From positions 1,302,001-1,366,000 of the forward strand of contig NC_079516.1 of NCBI RefSeq assembly GCF_000801105.2: a stretch of 64,000 nucleotides of DNA, written 5' to 3'. The position numbers and the translations under genes are program-made. Shown here piece by piece: positions 48,897 through 60,877 of this stretch. The notes beneath the pieces were generated by a model. That model was not told where the DNA came from. It searched no databases and worked only from the letters and a program-made list of their open reading frames with translations. This stretch comes from Raphanus sativus (lineage: Eukaryota; Streptophyta; Magnoliopsida; Brassicales; Brassicaceae). How positions within the stretch are numbered: the stretch's first letter is position 1; each line of letters begins with the position of its first letter.

Positions 48897-50860
48897 ATGG
48901 AGATGGAGTTTGGGACAACTCATGAGGTTTTGCCCGTAGGGAAGCATCAAGCTACTATAGTCTGGCTACATGGCATTGGCGACAATGGCTCCAGGTATGT
49001 CTGACGTTGGGTTTTCATTTTTTGGAAAATCAGATATCCTCATAGTTTAATGTCTTTCAGTTACGAGTGTTACTTATGTCGTTGTTACCTTAGTTTTCTT
49101 CTTAGAGTTTGGTGTTTTTATGCAATCAGCTGAGAGAAATAACTGAACTGACGCTTAGTGTTCATGATCTTATGTCTCTTTTGTTTTTGTCCTGACTTGC
49201 AGGTGGTCCGAGGTTTTGGAGACCCTTCCCGTTTCAAATGTGAGTTTACAAGCTTTAAACGATCTCCAGCAGTTGCCTTAGTTTTGTTGTTAAGCGGCGT
49301 GATCAGTTACTTTACCTTTTTTGTCAGTATTATTAACCCATCTTTGTGTCTGTGATGTTAGATCAAATGGATATTCCCGACTGCTCCTTGTCAACCATTA
49401 AGTTGTTTGATGGTTTTCCCCACACAGCTTGTAAGCTATTTCCTACGTACATAGCGTTCGTCTTTTAAGCTGGTCAGTGGAAACTATTACTAATCGAAAT
49501 AGAAATTGAGGTAAAATTATATTCATGCTCTTGCAAATGAATTTGCCGACCAAACCCACCCAATTTTGGTTTGAAATTCGCAATTGATGAACAAAAAACT
49601 AGTGTATAAGCCTCTAAGCAAAAGGAGTCAACCAAGTATTAGCTAACACATCTTTGGTTTGGCTCCACATCATTTGACCAAAGAATCCTTGTAATTGTAA
49701 TTTCTTAATAATAGGTCTATCTATGCAAAAAGTTAATCATCAGACTCGTGCACGTATTATCAACTCTGACCAGTGAGTACTTTCTTTTTTTTGAGAAAAA
49801 AAAAAATTTGATGAGTTGCTACTGTGATTTATGCAGGGTTTGATGTTATGGACCTCACTGAAGATGGACCTGATGATGTCGAAGGACTGGATTTTACTGC
49901 TGCACATGTTGCAAATCTGTTGTCAAATGAGCCTGCTGATAGTAAGTTTCCTTCCAAAAAACTGCCTCTTCATTCCCCTTGTGGTCACTGAAATAACTTC
50001 TTTTTTTTTTTGAAACACTAAAAAAAAAAAGATAAAGTTATCTTTTTGTAATTTTATATAATGTGGTGCGGAAGGCAGGTTAGTCAACCATTCAAGTTCG
50101 CTCTAATGAGTCTGTTCCGGTTTCATAATTCTAAAACAAAACTGTGTTATCTTTTCATTGCTCAAAGTTAAATTAGGTGTTGGGGGGTTCGGCATGGGGG
50201 CAGGGGCGTCTCTATATATTGCGACTTGTTTTTGCTCTTGGTAAATATGGAGATTGCAATCATTTCCCTATCAATTTAAGCGCAGTCATTAGCATAAGCA
50301 GGTGGCTTCCTTGTGCAAAGTAAGTCTCCTCTTTGTGCCAACTTCAAACCTATTTTCTAGTTTAAGAACTTTTATTGGATGTTCTTTCTTTTCTCGAAGG
50401 ACACTGGTTGGCAAACTAGAAGAGCAACAGATCAAGAACCAAGCTGCATTGTTACCCATTTTAGTTTGTCATGGAATAGGTAACTAAGCAAGTTATAACA
50501 CCCTTAAAATTTTGAAATGTTTTCATCACTCAATATGCTGCTTAAGATGCCAAACAAAACAAGTAATCTTGCTGTAAATGCAATGCATTCTCTAAGGACC
50601 GATTCAAGTAATAGAAGTGTTTACATTTTAAATTTTTTTATTCTCCTATTCTTGTACTGATTCATATGTACCTTTGGTTTCTAGATGATGATGTTGTGCC
50701 GTTCAAGTTGGGGGAGAAGTCTTCGCAGGCCCTGTTATCACATGGATTTAAGAAGACAACCTTCAAACCTTACAGTCGAATTGGTCACTGCATAATCCCA
50801 GACACTGATGATTTGTGCGCGTGGTTGACATCCACCCTCGGCCTCGAAGGTGTTTTATAA
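48897..50860 (+). pseudogene. Acyl-protein thioesterase/carboxylesterase-like pseudogene
   Basis: The exon structure is recognisable: 48897-48994, 49203-49239, 49362-49430, 49837-49941, 50168-50319, 50400-50479 and 50685-50860. The order fits the plant lysophospholipase/acyl-protein thioesterase family (alpha/beta hydrolase): TIVWLHGIGDNGSRWSE, IKWIFPTAPCQPLS, FDVMDLTEDGPDD, GVGGFGMGAG, then DDDVVPFKLGEKSS and GHCIIPDTDDLCAWL. Three defects are visible. One base is missing in exon 3 after QPLS (near 49401-49406). One T is extra in exon 5 (CTTGTTTTTGCTC near 50223-50233). The nucleophile motif GxSxG reads GFGMG, so the catalytic serine is glycine. The Asp and His of the triad remain. Splice sites are still consensus, so inactivation is fairly recent. 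Living relatives remove acyl groups from proteins or lipids in the cytosol. Confidence 0.87.
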
Positions 50861-51500
50861 GGCTTTTCAGTGATTTGTCACTTTCTGATGGAAAAAAACC
50901 CCTAAACTTGTGACTCGTGACTCATTGATATGGCTTTGTTCGATCTGTTCATGTGCGTCTTCCAAGATATTCACCACAGCCTGAGGAACAAACATAGTAA
51001 CAAATGATTGTTTCAATCACATTGCAACAAACTAGTGGAATGAACGCAACCGTTGGGTCTGACGACGTAGCCGCTCTCCGGTTTACACGTGTCAAGTGAT
51101 CAAACTATTGTGTCCATTGAAATCGTGTCGGTCCCTATTATTAGAGGATGTTTTGAAGTTTCTTGATTCACAAGAAACTGATAATCGAAAGGGTATATAT
51201 ATGGTCTAGTGATCTCCGTTCCCGCTTCCGTTGCCTTGTGCTAAAAGTTTCTATAGAGTTTTGTTGACTTGCGAAATATAGAACATATATTCATTAGGAA
51301 AAAATATTTCTATTTATCCCAAGTCTGAAAGTGGAAAACAAAATGTAGGTCTTTGTTTGTGTGAACCAAACATCAGACTTGTGTAGCAAACTTTGCCTCG
51401 TCGAGGCTTGTACGCTATTAGAACCATATCATGAGAAGACTATGATATATTTAGCTCCAGTTTGAATGGTAAGGACTCTTGAAGTAGCATACCTCTCTAT
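50861..51500. other. Intergenic, nothing recognised
   Basis: 3' flank of the esterase relic and unassigned DNA without a supported frame. Confidence 0.4.
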
Positions 51501-52240
51501 GTTGTAGAAGTCAAAGCGTCCATTGCACAAGCCACTAAGAACACGCCAGATGACAGGAGTGTCTTTCTTTGTTGACAAAAGCATAACCTTAGGAGTCTTT
51601 TGTGTAGTAACGACAGAGACGTCGAAGGTGTTCAGATTGATCCTTTTTGAGAATCGGTAGATGTTCCTGGCAGAATATTTTCACCTTCTTTGCAACAAGC
51701 TCTTCAGTGCGTGTATTCTGCTAAGGTGGGCTTTGCCACTTCATGTGTATGAATAAACAAACAAAAAACCTTGGAACCCTGCGAGGAACTATGCCAAGTT
51801 TTTTGCAAAGAAAGGATTCTGTTTCACAATTTATACGTCCAACCTGTAAACAAAACCCAAAACATAAAAACATGAATATCAACTAGAGATATACAACAAT
51901 GGGGACTTTAACACCTGAGATCCTCTCTACTTTATCACCTGAGCGTAGATCAAAGCACATTGATCGCTAAGAATAGAATCACTATTGTATATTCTGGATG
52001 CCTCTCAAAGAATGATTACAGAGCTATCTATATCCGGTATTATTCTAAGTCTTCTTCTCTCCTTTATTCTGCTTCTCTTGTAAATATACTTATCACATTC
52101 ACTAAGCTTTAACAAGCAGATGTTATTACCTTTAACTCTCCTTGCAAAGACTGATCAACTTTCTCTACGACCGATTCATGGTACTGGGTTCCCCGTTGAA
52201 ATAGAAGATATAATAAGACAGCATCTGTCGGAAGCAATTT
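51501..52240 (-). pseudogene. ERDJ3A-like relic, copy A (thioredoxin-like part)
   Basis: Two former exons on the minus strand match the post-J-domain, thioredoxin-like part of the plant ER co-chaperone ERDJ3A (At3g08970 type). About 52236-52130 reads DAVLLYLLFQRGTQYHESVVEKVDQSLQGELK and ends at a good donor (AAAG/GTAATA). 51843 down to about 51503 starts after TTTACAG and reads VGRINCETESFLCKKLGIVPRR, then, with shifts, EELVAKKVKIFCQEHLP and finally TQKTPKVMLLSTKKDTPVIWRVLSGL. At least two frame disruptions (around 51735-51765 and 51670) and in-frame stops mean it cannot make the protein. No J-domain or 5' exons were found. ERDJ3A lies next to the protease gene in Arabidopsis, so this is another fractionated member of the block. 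The intervening intron contains the empty target site of the retrotransposon at 61624. Confidence 0.82.
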
Positions 52241-52507
52241 GATTACGACTACTTTATGAAAGAGTAATAAAAATCAGAACGACGTCGTAAGGGGTTCAAC
52301 TGTCTAACTATAAACCGTTAAATCTCAAATCTGTACTAAACCGAATCGTAAACCAAAGTCAGTGATTAACCAAAATGTATCAGCCTTACCGCTCGAAGAT
52401 ATATATCTAAACCGGTAGGGCACATTGATCGTTTAGTTTTAATTGAAGAAGATCGAGTTTGAGAACGAGGAGAGCGAATCGAAAAGACAGAAGAAGAGGA
52501 AGATTCA

Positions 52508-53855
52508 ATGGGGGTCGATTATTACAAGGTTCTCCAAGTTGATCGAAGCGCAAAAGATGAAGATTTGAAGAAAGCTTATCGCAAACTCGCCATGAAGTGG
52601 CATCCCGACAAGAACCCTAACAACAAAAAAGAAGCAGAAGCCAAATTCAAACAGATCTCCGAAGCTTACGATGTAAAAATTCTCTTACAACAACTCGAGT
52701 TAATGATCATGTTTTGATTCGTTTTTCACTGAAAGTTCCAATCTTTTGTCTGAATTTGAAATTGAACAGCACTTTAGTTACCAAAGGACAAAACTTTATG
52801 GGGACAAAAGTGTTAATGATCATGTTTTGATTCGTTTTTCATTGAAAGTTCCAATCTTTTGTCGGAATTTGAATTTGAGCAAGCCCTTTAGTTACCAAAT
52901 CACAACACTTTATGGGGGACACAAGTGTTAATGATCTTGTTCTGATTGGTTGCATTGATCCTAGGTACTGAGCGATCCTCAGAAGCGAGCAATCTACGAT
53001 CAATACGGTGAAGAAGGTCTGAAAAGCCAGGCTCCGCCTCCGCCTCCCGGTGGTTCAGAAACTTCGTTCAGGTTCAACGGTAGAAGCGCTGATGACATCT
53101 TCTCGGAGTTCTTCGGCTTCTCCAAACCCCCTGGTGGTGGGTTCAGGTTCTCTGAAGACGTTTTCTCGTCTTACAGGTCTTCTCCAGGGGAAACCTCTAA
53201 TGCTGTTCCACCGAGGAAAGCTGCTCCGATAGAGAGACAGCTTCCTTGTAGTTTGGAGGATTTGTATAAAGGTATCACTAAGAAGATGAAGATCTCTAGG
53301 GACGTCCTCGATTCAAGCTGGTACTTCCTTCAACTTGTTATTGTTAACCCTCTGTGTTTCAACTACATTGCTATGCATTGAGCTTTAAGAGTTACCTTCT
53401 TGTTATAATGCAGGAGACAAACAACGGTGGAAGAGATCTTAACGATAGAGATCAAGCCGGGATGGAAGAAAGGGACGAAGATAACATTCCCCGAGAAAGG
53501 AAACGAGCAGAGAGGAATCATACCGTCAGATCTCGTATTCATAGTTGACGAGAAGCCACACGCTGTGTTCAAGAGAGACGGGAACGATCTCGTGATCACG
53601 CAGAAGATCCCTCTGGTTGAAGCACTCACGGGGTACACTGCTCAGGTCACGACTTTGGATGGGAGAACGCTAACGGTTCCTGTCAACAACGTGATCAGCC
53701 CTTCTTATGAAGAGGTTGTGAAAGGAGAAGGCATGCCTATCCCTAAAGACCCGTCGAAGAAGGGAAACTTGAGGATCAAGTTCAATATTAAGTTCCCGTC
53801 GAGGCTAACGACAGAGCAGAAGTCTGGAATCAAACGGATGTTTTCGTCTTGTTAG
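52508..53855 (+). CDS. Type II (DNAJB-like) Hsp40 co-chaperone
   Basis: Three exons: 52508-52672, 52965-53320 and 53414-53855, 320 residues. The J-domain (residues 1-70, [20 protein letters not shown]...) carries the HPD motif (KWHPDKNP) that stimulates Hsp70 ATPase. A short Pro/Gly/Phe-rich linker follows ([22 protein letters not shown]). The C-terminal substrate-binding domain has [48 protein letters not shown] and [19 protein letters not shown]. No Cys-rich zinc finger is present, so it is the type II (SIS1/DNAJB) class, cytosolic or nuclear. Intron 1 contains a tandem duplication. The 5' part, including intron 1, is repeated almost exactly at 63705-64000. Confidence 0.95.
52699..52945 (+). 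repeat. Tandem duplication in intron 1 of the DNAJ gene
   Basis: The unit starting GTTAATGATCATGTTTTGAT at 52699 recurs at 52812 and begins a third time at 52927 (GTTAATGATCTTGTTCTGAT), with periods of 113 and 115 bp. Copies differ by a few substitutions and indels. The third is cut off by the acceptor region of exon 2. Confidence 0.85.
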
Positions 53856-54974
53856 GGATGATTTAGTTTTAAAAACTCTGTTCTCTGTGCTCTTTCTGCT
53901 ACGTTTGGTTTCAGGTGTGGTCGTGAAAGATCATTAACGATGTAGCTTTCACTTTGCAGTTAGGTTTTTTCTCAACACAGCTTTTGGTTTTGGGGTTTTT
54001 AGTTTTTTTTTTTTTTGTTTCTTGCTTAAGTTGTTATTAGATTGAATAAAAGAAGAGCTAAGTAAAGGTTCCTTACTTTTTAATTTGATTAGAGTTTTGT
54101 AAAATTCTTGTGTTCTCTAAATAAAAGCTCAACAAAAAGATTCCTAAAGAATCATTTTGACAAAAACATATCAACATAACCTTTGTCTGTTTGTTTAACC
54201 AACCTTTGCGTATAGCTATAAAATTATGTGTTCTTCTCTAAACAAAACTCAACAAAAAGATTCTAAAGAGTCATTTTGACAAAAGCATATTAACAATCTT
54301 TGTCTGTTTGTTCTACCAACCTGCATGAAGATAAGAAACATCACTGCCATTGTTCTTGTGAGACAGAGAACACAATCTCAGCTTATGTAGTGTGTCGACT
54401 CTACCTAAACCAGACTAGGTTAAAATCTACCCAGGACAGGAAGACAATGTGACAGAAGAATTGAAAAACCGAATAGGTTCAGTGGATACAATAAGCAGGT
54501 TCCATAGTTAAATGGAGAAGCTGAAATGTATAGAAAGTAAAGCACTGTTAATCATTTGTAATATGTACAAACACTCGGAACTTTCATCAATCTGCCCAGA
54601 AAGATTTATCAAAAAAATGGCAGTAGGCAGCTGCAACAAGAGCTGAAGACTTTACAGGTACACAGCGCAAGTAGAGAGTAGCACTGAAACTTGCAAGGGA
54701 AATTTTCATAGATGACGAACTGATGATGATGTTACAGGAGAAGAATATTCATAATCAAATTACAAAAAGGGCAACGAAAAAAAACTAAGCAGGATGGGGG
54801 TTTACATCTAAGGAACCGTAGATGGGGTGGTGGTACAGAGGTTTTGGTTGCTAAGCTGAAACCAAAAACTATTCACTAGATGGGGATGGGGTGGTACAGA
54901 GGTTTTTGGTTGCTAAGCTAAAAACCAAATCTATTCAGACGCATCAAACAAATGAACTCATGCCATTTCTCTTT
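53856..54974. other. Intergenic with two small tandem repeats
   Basis: The first about 200 bp are DNAJ 3' sequence. Around 54099-54325 a segment of about 124 bp (CTCAACAAAAAGATTC...CATTTTGACAAAA...CTTTGTCTGTTTGTT) is present twice. Around 54812-54935 a unit of about 70 bp (GATGGGGTGG, TACAGAGGTTTT, GGTTGCTAAGCT) is also present twice. No gene is seen. Confidence 0.6.
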
Positions 54975-55985
54975 CTATTGCTTGTTAATGATGCTCCAGA
55001 TACAGTTGCATGTCTCATAAGCCGTCATCTTATTTGTCTCGAACTGGAACTTCTCAATTACCTTTTTCTCGCGATCTACCATATCTTTGGAACATTTAAA
55101 ATCAAGGATTCACAACACTAAAGGGGAAAAAAAAGAATGAGACTTGTGATGTAAAAAGAGAGTCTAGAGAAAGTTAAAGAAAAGGATACATCCTGAGATC
55201 TTGGATGGATCCTCAACGGTTGGTATAACTTTTGTGACAGAAGCATACATAGAGAGCTTTTTCCTGCAGATGGAACATAACAGAGATTGAGAAACCAATA
55301 TCTACCAGCATTCAGAAGAACACAATTTCAATTAATGGGTCGTACTCAGCTCTCAAGTCGTCACGCTCTTTTCTCTTAATAGATTGCCTCTGTTCATCAA
55401 CAGATGTCAATTGTGCATTCAGGTCTTTGAGTTCATCAGCGACGACTGTGTTGACAAAAAACCCAAAAACAAAAGAATAAAGACTTGTTATGTCATGTGA
55501 CTGAACCAAACAGAATATAATAGTTTCACCAAAATTTAAATTAATACTTATCTAAGCTCGTCTTTGAGCTTGCACTCTAGCTCCATCTCCTCGTCAAGTT
55601 CCTTCTGAAGACGCTCCAAGTCATCGTCTCCACCCGAAACATCTGAACAAGCTTCCTCTGTTTTCTTCTTGCATGCAGCGAGCTTCTTCTTACAATCTGC
55701 AAAATCGAACACTATCACTCAGTGATTCATATCTAATCTTGTTAAAGTTTATACCTTTCCAAGTTTCTCTAGAGAAACAGATCGAAAAAAAGAAAAAAAA
55801 AACTGACCTTGGATAGATCTCTGTGTCTGATTGAAATCCTCGTCGCAACGAAAACGGAGAGCTTTCAAGTCCTCGAAGCTTTGCGATACGACGTTGAACC
55901 CGTTCTTAGCGTTCAGTAAGCTGATCAAATCGTCTCCGTATGAGATTAGATCTTTGATATCGAAACTCTCCGAGTGATTCCCCAT
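54975..55985 (-). CDS. SPC24: SPC24-like kinetochore protein (MUN-type, At3g08880-like)
   Basis: Five exons on the minus strand: 55985-55808, 55696-55552, 55447-55346, 55263-55190 and 55084-54975. They sum to 609 nt with no remainder, giving 202 residues. An N-terminal globular-looking part (MGNHSESFDIKDLISYGDDL) leads into a long charged coiled coil (DDDLERLQKELDEEMELECKLKDELR, DLNAQLTSVDEQRQSIKRKERDDLRAE). A C-terminal domain with KKLSMYASVTKVIP, EDPSKISGYMVDREKKVIEKF and ending SIINKQ follows. This layout and my recall of the collinear Arabidopsis gene point to SPC24 of the NDC80 complex, which links kinetochores to microtubules. Intron 2 (55551-55448) begins ATAAGT and ends AACAC: no GT-AG choice keeps the frame, while AT-AC joins AGA and GTC cleanly. 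The other introns are GT-AG. Confidence 0.85.
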
Positions 55986-58900
55986 TTTTTTTTCGATACG
56001 GGCAGTAAAGCCCTAAGCTTTAAGATTCTCCGAGCCTCTAGACTCTCACCAGGAGAAGAATCAGAGATTCCTCAAGTACGTGACTGACCTTCGCTCTAGA
56101 AGAGAGGAGAAGGGAGAAGGGAGGAGGGAGAGATGAGAGGAAAGATCTGATTTTTGATTTTTGATTTTTGATTTTCGAATTTGGCTTTGGAAAAGAAACA
56201 GTTTAATTTGATTAGACTGTGCTACTGCTTTAAAGAATCTAGGTGGTTTTTCGCAATATTATGGGTATATTGTATGAAAATTAAATATTTATAATTTTGT
56301 GATTTTGAATAAATAACCAAAATTAGTAAATAAAATTTCAAATTATAAATATTTGAAAATCAAAAGTTTTGGTATATAATTTTAGAAGAATTTTAAAATA
56401 TAGTGATAATTATATAAGTTTTAATTTAATTTTTTAAAAGGCTTTTTATAACATAATTTGTGATTAACTAAAATCCAAGGATTAATTAACAAAAAAAATA
56501 CAATTTCTATTTTACACATGTCTATCATATTTTATTTTGATGTAAATTTGTTACAACGTTTTTATAATTTTGGCAAATCACAAATAATTTTTCACGTTTA
56601 GTGTTTAGTATAAACTTCACAATTGGTTAACAAAACAATCCATTTTTAATTTTTCTTTAATCATCACATATATCAGATATTGATTCATTTGACCAATATT
56701 TTTATTAACTCTAGTCTTTGTATCAATATCTATAATGAAATTTATTATATTTAATTAGTTTCCATAAACAAGTTATGTTAGTTCATATATATTTAGATTT
56801 TTAATTATTTGTTTGGTAATATATATTAGATTAGATAATTCTAAAATTAGTTTCTTTTACAATAATTTAATTAAATAAATGAAAACTAAAATACCAATAA
56901 CTAATCAAATTAAGAGAATTAATTCAAAATTCCACCTATGAATGACACATTTGCAAAATACACCTAAATGTCTTTTCAATTAATGTATATAGGACGATGT
57001 TTTAAATATACAAATATTTTTATCATTTCTGAAAGTGATAAATCAACTAAATCATCAACATTTGTCATTGAAAAATGATTGAAACTTTAAAATTTGTATA
57101 CTTTGACTGTTTTGCATTCATTGGACATCTTTTTAGAAAGACATATATAGTGAGTGAATATAAGAAATATTATTAGATTTAAGTTATTAGTTTTATGCAA
57201 CATAAGATTTATAGTATTCATTATTAATAAAATAATTACTAAAAAGTTAAAAATTATTTTATAAATTATTTCTATAATATCATATGTATTTATATTATAT
57301 TCTGAATATCTATAATATAATCTATTATACTTAATTGTTTCCATAAACAAATTTTCTTAGTTCATCTAAGAATCTATTATACTTAATTGTTTCGCCATAA
57401 ACAAAATTTCTTAGTTCATCTATATTTAAAATATTAATTGTTTGTTTGGTAATATATATTAGATTGGATAATTCAAATAGCTTTCTTAAAAAAGTAATTA
57501 AGTAAATGAAATTAAAAATACAATAACTAATCATATTAAGAGAATTAATTTTAAACTTCAAACCTACGAATGACAAATAAACAAATTCAATTAAATGGGC
57601 CAACCTAGTTTATGAGGATGGTCATGCTCAATTATTCGTAATGGGCCAACCTCGTTTATGATCAATGCACTCATGTTTAGAGATGTATTTAAATGAAATT
57701 CATTGTTTTTTGAACATTGATTTCAAATTCTTTTAAATTTTCTTTTAAGATCTAGTGTTAAATTTTGACATTTGATAAATTACTTCAGAATCTACTATTA
57801 TTAAGAAAAAAATGAATTTTAAGATTAGTGTTTGTTAGAGTTTATTAGTTAAAAATGAAATTTCATTTTTCAATAGTTAACGATGATTAACTAAAATCAT
57901 CAAGAAGGTGTTATTGGTTATATAATTTGAAATTAAGTTCTATCATATTTAAAATCTATCAGATTATATTTTTTTTCTTCTATTCAAATTGTTCATAATT
58001 CATTTGAATATAATTTCATAAATCTGCATTATTGTATTTACAAGATAGTATCATTTACTTTCTTTAATGAGAATTAAATTCAATAAGAAATGATTAGCAA
58101 ATCCACCGGTTTGTTTTTTCAAAATTTTGTAGTGTTTTTATGCTCACTATAATAGTGCACAAATTAAGCATGTTGGAGAAAAATTATTTGTAAGTGTTTC
58201 CAAAATTGATGTCTAGATCACGAAGGTTAATAACTAACAAGATCCAATAAATCTCACCAAAAACACTAGGGATTTTACTTATTATTAACATCATATGAGT
58301 AAGTCTGAAAAATAAAGAAACTACTAGATCCCTTACTGCATACCTTCGGGGGCTGGAGGAGCTGGAATGGGATTCTTCACTGATGTCACGATCACGAAGG
58401 TATAACTAACAAGATTGTTAAATACCAAATATATAGTTAAGATCTGATTAGTGTTCAATTTAAAATTTTGGTTAAAAATTATTTGATTAAAAAGACATAT
58501 GTTGTGACAATGATTTTTTTGTTGGGTAAAGAAATGATGGTTATAGACTTTTACTTATTGTGATGACATTGATTTATCAAAAAATGGTGATGTTGATTTC
58601 ATTATTAACAAAAATGATTACAAAATCTTGCAATAAAATGTTAGGTTTATGTTGATAGATTTTTACACACAAACCTGGATTGAATCCATTCAAACAAATT
58701 TCAAATTAAATGAATTATAATAATTTTAGCAAACATGAATAACACAAGATTTCAATTGTTGTATTCAAATTTTAATAGAACAACAATGGATTTCTTTTTT
58801 AATGAAAGGATCGTAAATATAAAATCAATAATAATAGATTTCAAAATAAAAAAATAGAATCATTTTAAATATAATAACCAATAACACTTAATTTTAATAT

Positions 58901-59328
58901 AAAATTTATAATAAATCATTCAATAACTATAGATTATAAAATTTATAGAATTGATTTTAAATCCACGGTTGAATAAACATCACGATTCACCTTGCAAACT
59001 TTAACAAAAATCAAATGACTTCCAATGATAATTTGAATAGACTCTCTAGTCTCCTTTGACTTCAATATAAGTCAGAAGTGGCCGCGTAATACTTTTGTCT
59101 TAATAGTTTCGTTTTGTCCACATTAATAACTCAACTGATTGGAAGGTCATTCATCTCCTCCACACAAATGGTTCGAAATAACAGACCACACAAATGGTCC
59201 AAAAGACCTTGACTTTGAACATTTCTACCATTCCGGCATCTAGAGCATAAGTCCATGTTCTTGAAATTTGCCTAAACCTTAAAAGATCTCTTACTTCATA
59301 ACCATCACCAGAGCTCAAGATACTCTCG
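55986..59328. other. Long AT-rich intergenic region
   Basis: Apart from the SPC24 leader (to about 56150, with a CT/GA-rich block), this is AT-rich DNA lacking sustained frames. The only structure I can support is a direct duplication described separately. It probably consists of old transposon debris. Confidence 0.5.
56733..57590. repeat. Direct duplication with a nested tandem repeat
   Basis: About 56733-56947 and about 57312-57575 share long phrases in the same order (TTTCCATAAACAA, TTAGTTCATC/T, ATTGTTTGTTTGGTAATATA, GATAATTC, ACTAATCA, TAAGAGAATTAATT, ACCTAYGAATGACA). Within the second copy the first about 60 bp are themselves doubled (57312-57423). Copies diverge by roughly a tenth or more by eye. 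Confidence 0.65.
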
Positions 59329-60777
59329 ATGGGCACAGCAAGAAGATCCATACGAACACTCGTGTTCTTGCTCTATCTATCATCAAACGTTCTTGCCGAC
59401 GCCGCCTCCACAACAGAGTTCACTTTCCTCGGTTTCAGAGGAAACCAAACCGAAATTCAAACAGAAAAAGCTGCGACGATCCAACAAACCGACGGTCTAC
59501 TCAGACTAACAAACCGGGACCACAACGTGACCGGAACAGCGTTTTACCGCGAACCGATCAGATTCAGTGACCGTTCAGACAGCAAAGTCTTATGTTCCTT
59601 CAGCACATCTTTCGTCTTCGTCATAATCCCATCTAGTCCCGGAAACGGCGGTTTCGGCTTCACGTTCACGCTCTCGCCGACACCGAACCGCCCCGGAGCT
59701 GAGTCCGCACAGTATCTAGGCCTCTTGAACAGATCCAGCAACGGAGATCCGTCGAACCACGTCTTCGCCGTGGAGTTCGACACGGTGCAGGGGTTCAAAG
59801 ACGGGGACGACAGGAGAGGAAACCACGTCGGCCTCGATTTCAACAACCTCTCCTCTGCTGTACAGGAGCCGGTCGTTTACCACGACACGGATGATCGAAA
59901 AGAGGATTTCCAGCTGGAGAGCGGCGAACCGATCCAAGCTCATCTGGACTACGACGGAGGGAGCGACGAGTTGAACGTCACGGTCTATCCGACCAGGTTA
60001 GGGTTCAAACCCGCGACACCTATGATCTCCCGGCAAGTTTTGAACTTGTCGGAGATCGTGAAGGAGGAGATGTACGTAGGGTTCACTTCCGCGACTGGTA
60101 AGGGTCAGTCCAGCGCACACTACGTGATGGGATGGAGCTTCGCCAGCTCGTGTGGAGCCGATCCGGTTATTTCGAACTGGCTCAATGTCTCTCTGCTTCC
60201 TCGTCCGCCTCGGAACGTTAGCGGCAAGAAAGGTTACGACTCTCGAGTCATCGCTTTGATTGCGTCTTTATCGATCGTCACGTTGTTCCTCCTCGCGTTG
60301 CTGTTTGTGTTCGTCATGTACAAGAGGCGGATAGAGGAAGGAGAGGCTTTGGAGGATTGGGAGATAGATTATCCTCATAGGTTTAGTTACAAAGATCTTT
60401 ACTTAGCTACTCAGAGATTCAAAGAGAGCGAGATCATCGGCTCTGGAGGGTTTGGGACCGTCTACAGAGGAAATCTACCGTCTTCAGGTCCTGTCGCGGT
60501 TAAGAGGATAACTCAAAACAGTCAGCAAGGTGTTAGAGAGTTTATCGCGGAGATCGAGAGCTTAGGTAGGTTAAGCCACAAGAACCTAGTGAACCTTCAA
60601 GGATGGTGCAAACACAAGAACGACCTCTTGTTGGGTTTACGATTATATCCCCAACGGTAGCTTAGACTCGCTTCTGTATGCAAAACCGAGGCGAAACGGT
60701 ATTGTTTTGACTTGGGAGGAAACGTTTTCGAGAATCATTAAAGGGAGGGTCGCCTCGGGGCTGTTGTATCTCCACGA
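59329..60777 (+). pseudogene. L-type lectin receptor kinase, frameshifted and cut by a gap
   Basis: A signal peptide (about 1-24), legume-lectin domain (about 27-275, EFTFLGF..., HVFAVEFDTVQGF, NHVGLDFNNLSS), transmembrane helix (about 306-331) and the start of an intracellular kinase (GSGGFGTVYR loop at 371-380, VAVKR lysine at 392, EIE at 408-410) are all open in one frame. Near 60633 one extra G (TTGTTGGGTTTACG) breaks the frame and it stops at 60658-60660. In the next frame the expected [14 protein letters not shown], then [12 protein letters not shown] and ASGLLYLH, continue to the gap at 60778. The catalytic loop and C-lobe are not visible. It is probably the clade VI LecRK expected here by synteny; such receptors sense extracellular signals at the plasma membrane. 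Real decay and an assembly error both remain possible. Confidence 0.87.
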
Positions 60778-60877
60778 NNNNNNNNNNNNNNNNNNNNNNN
60801 NNNNNNNNNNNNNNNNNNNNNNNNNNNNNNNNNNNNNNNNNNNNNNNNNNNNNNNNNNNNNNNNNNNNNNNNNNNNN
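60778..60877. other. Assembly gap (100 N)
   Basis: A placeholder run of exactly 100 N, located where the kinase catalytic loop should be coded. Confidence 0.98.
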
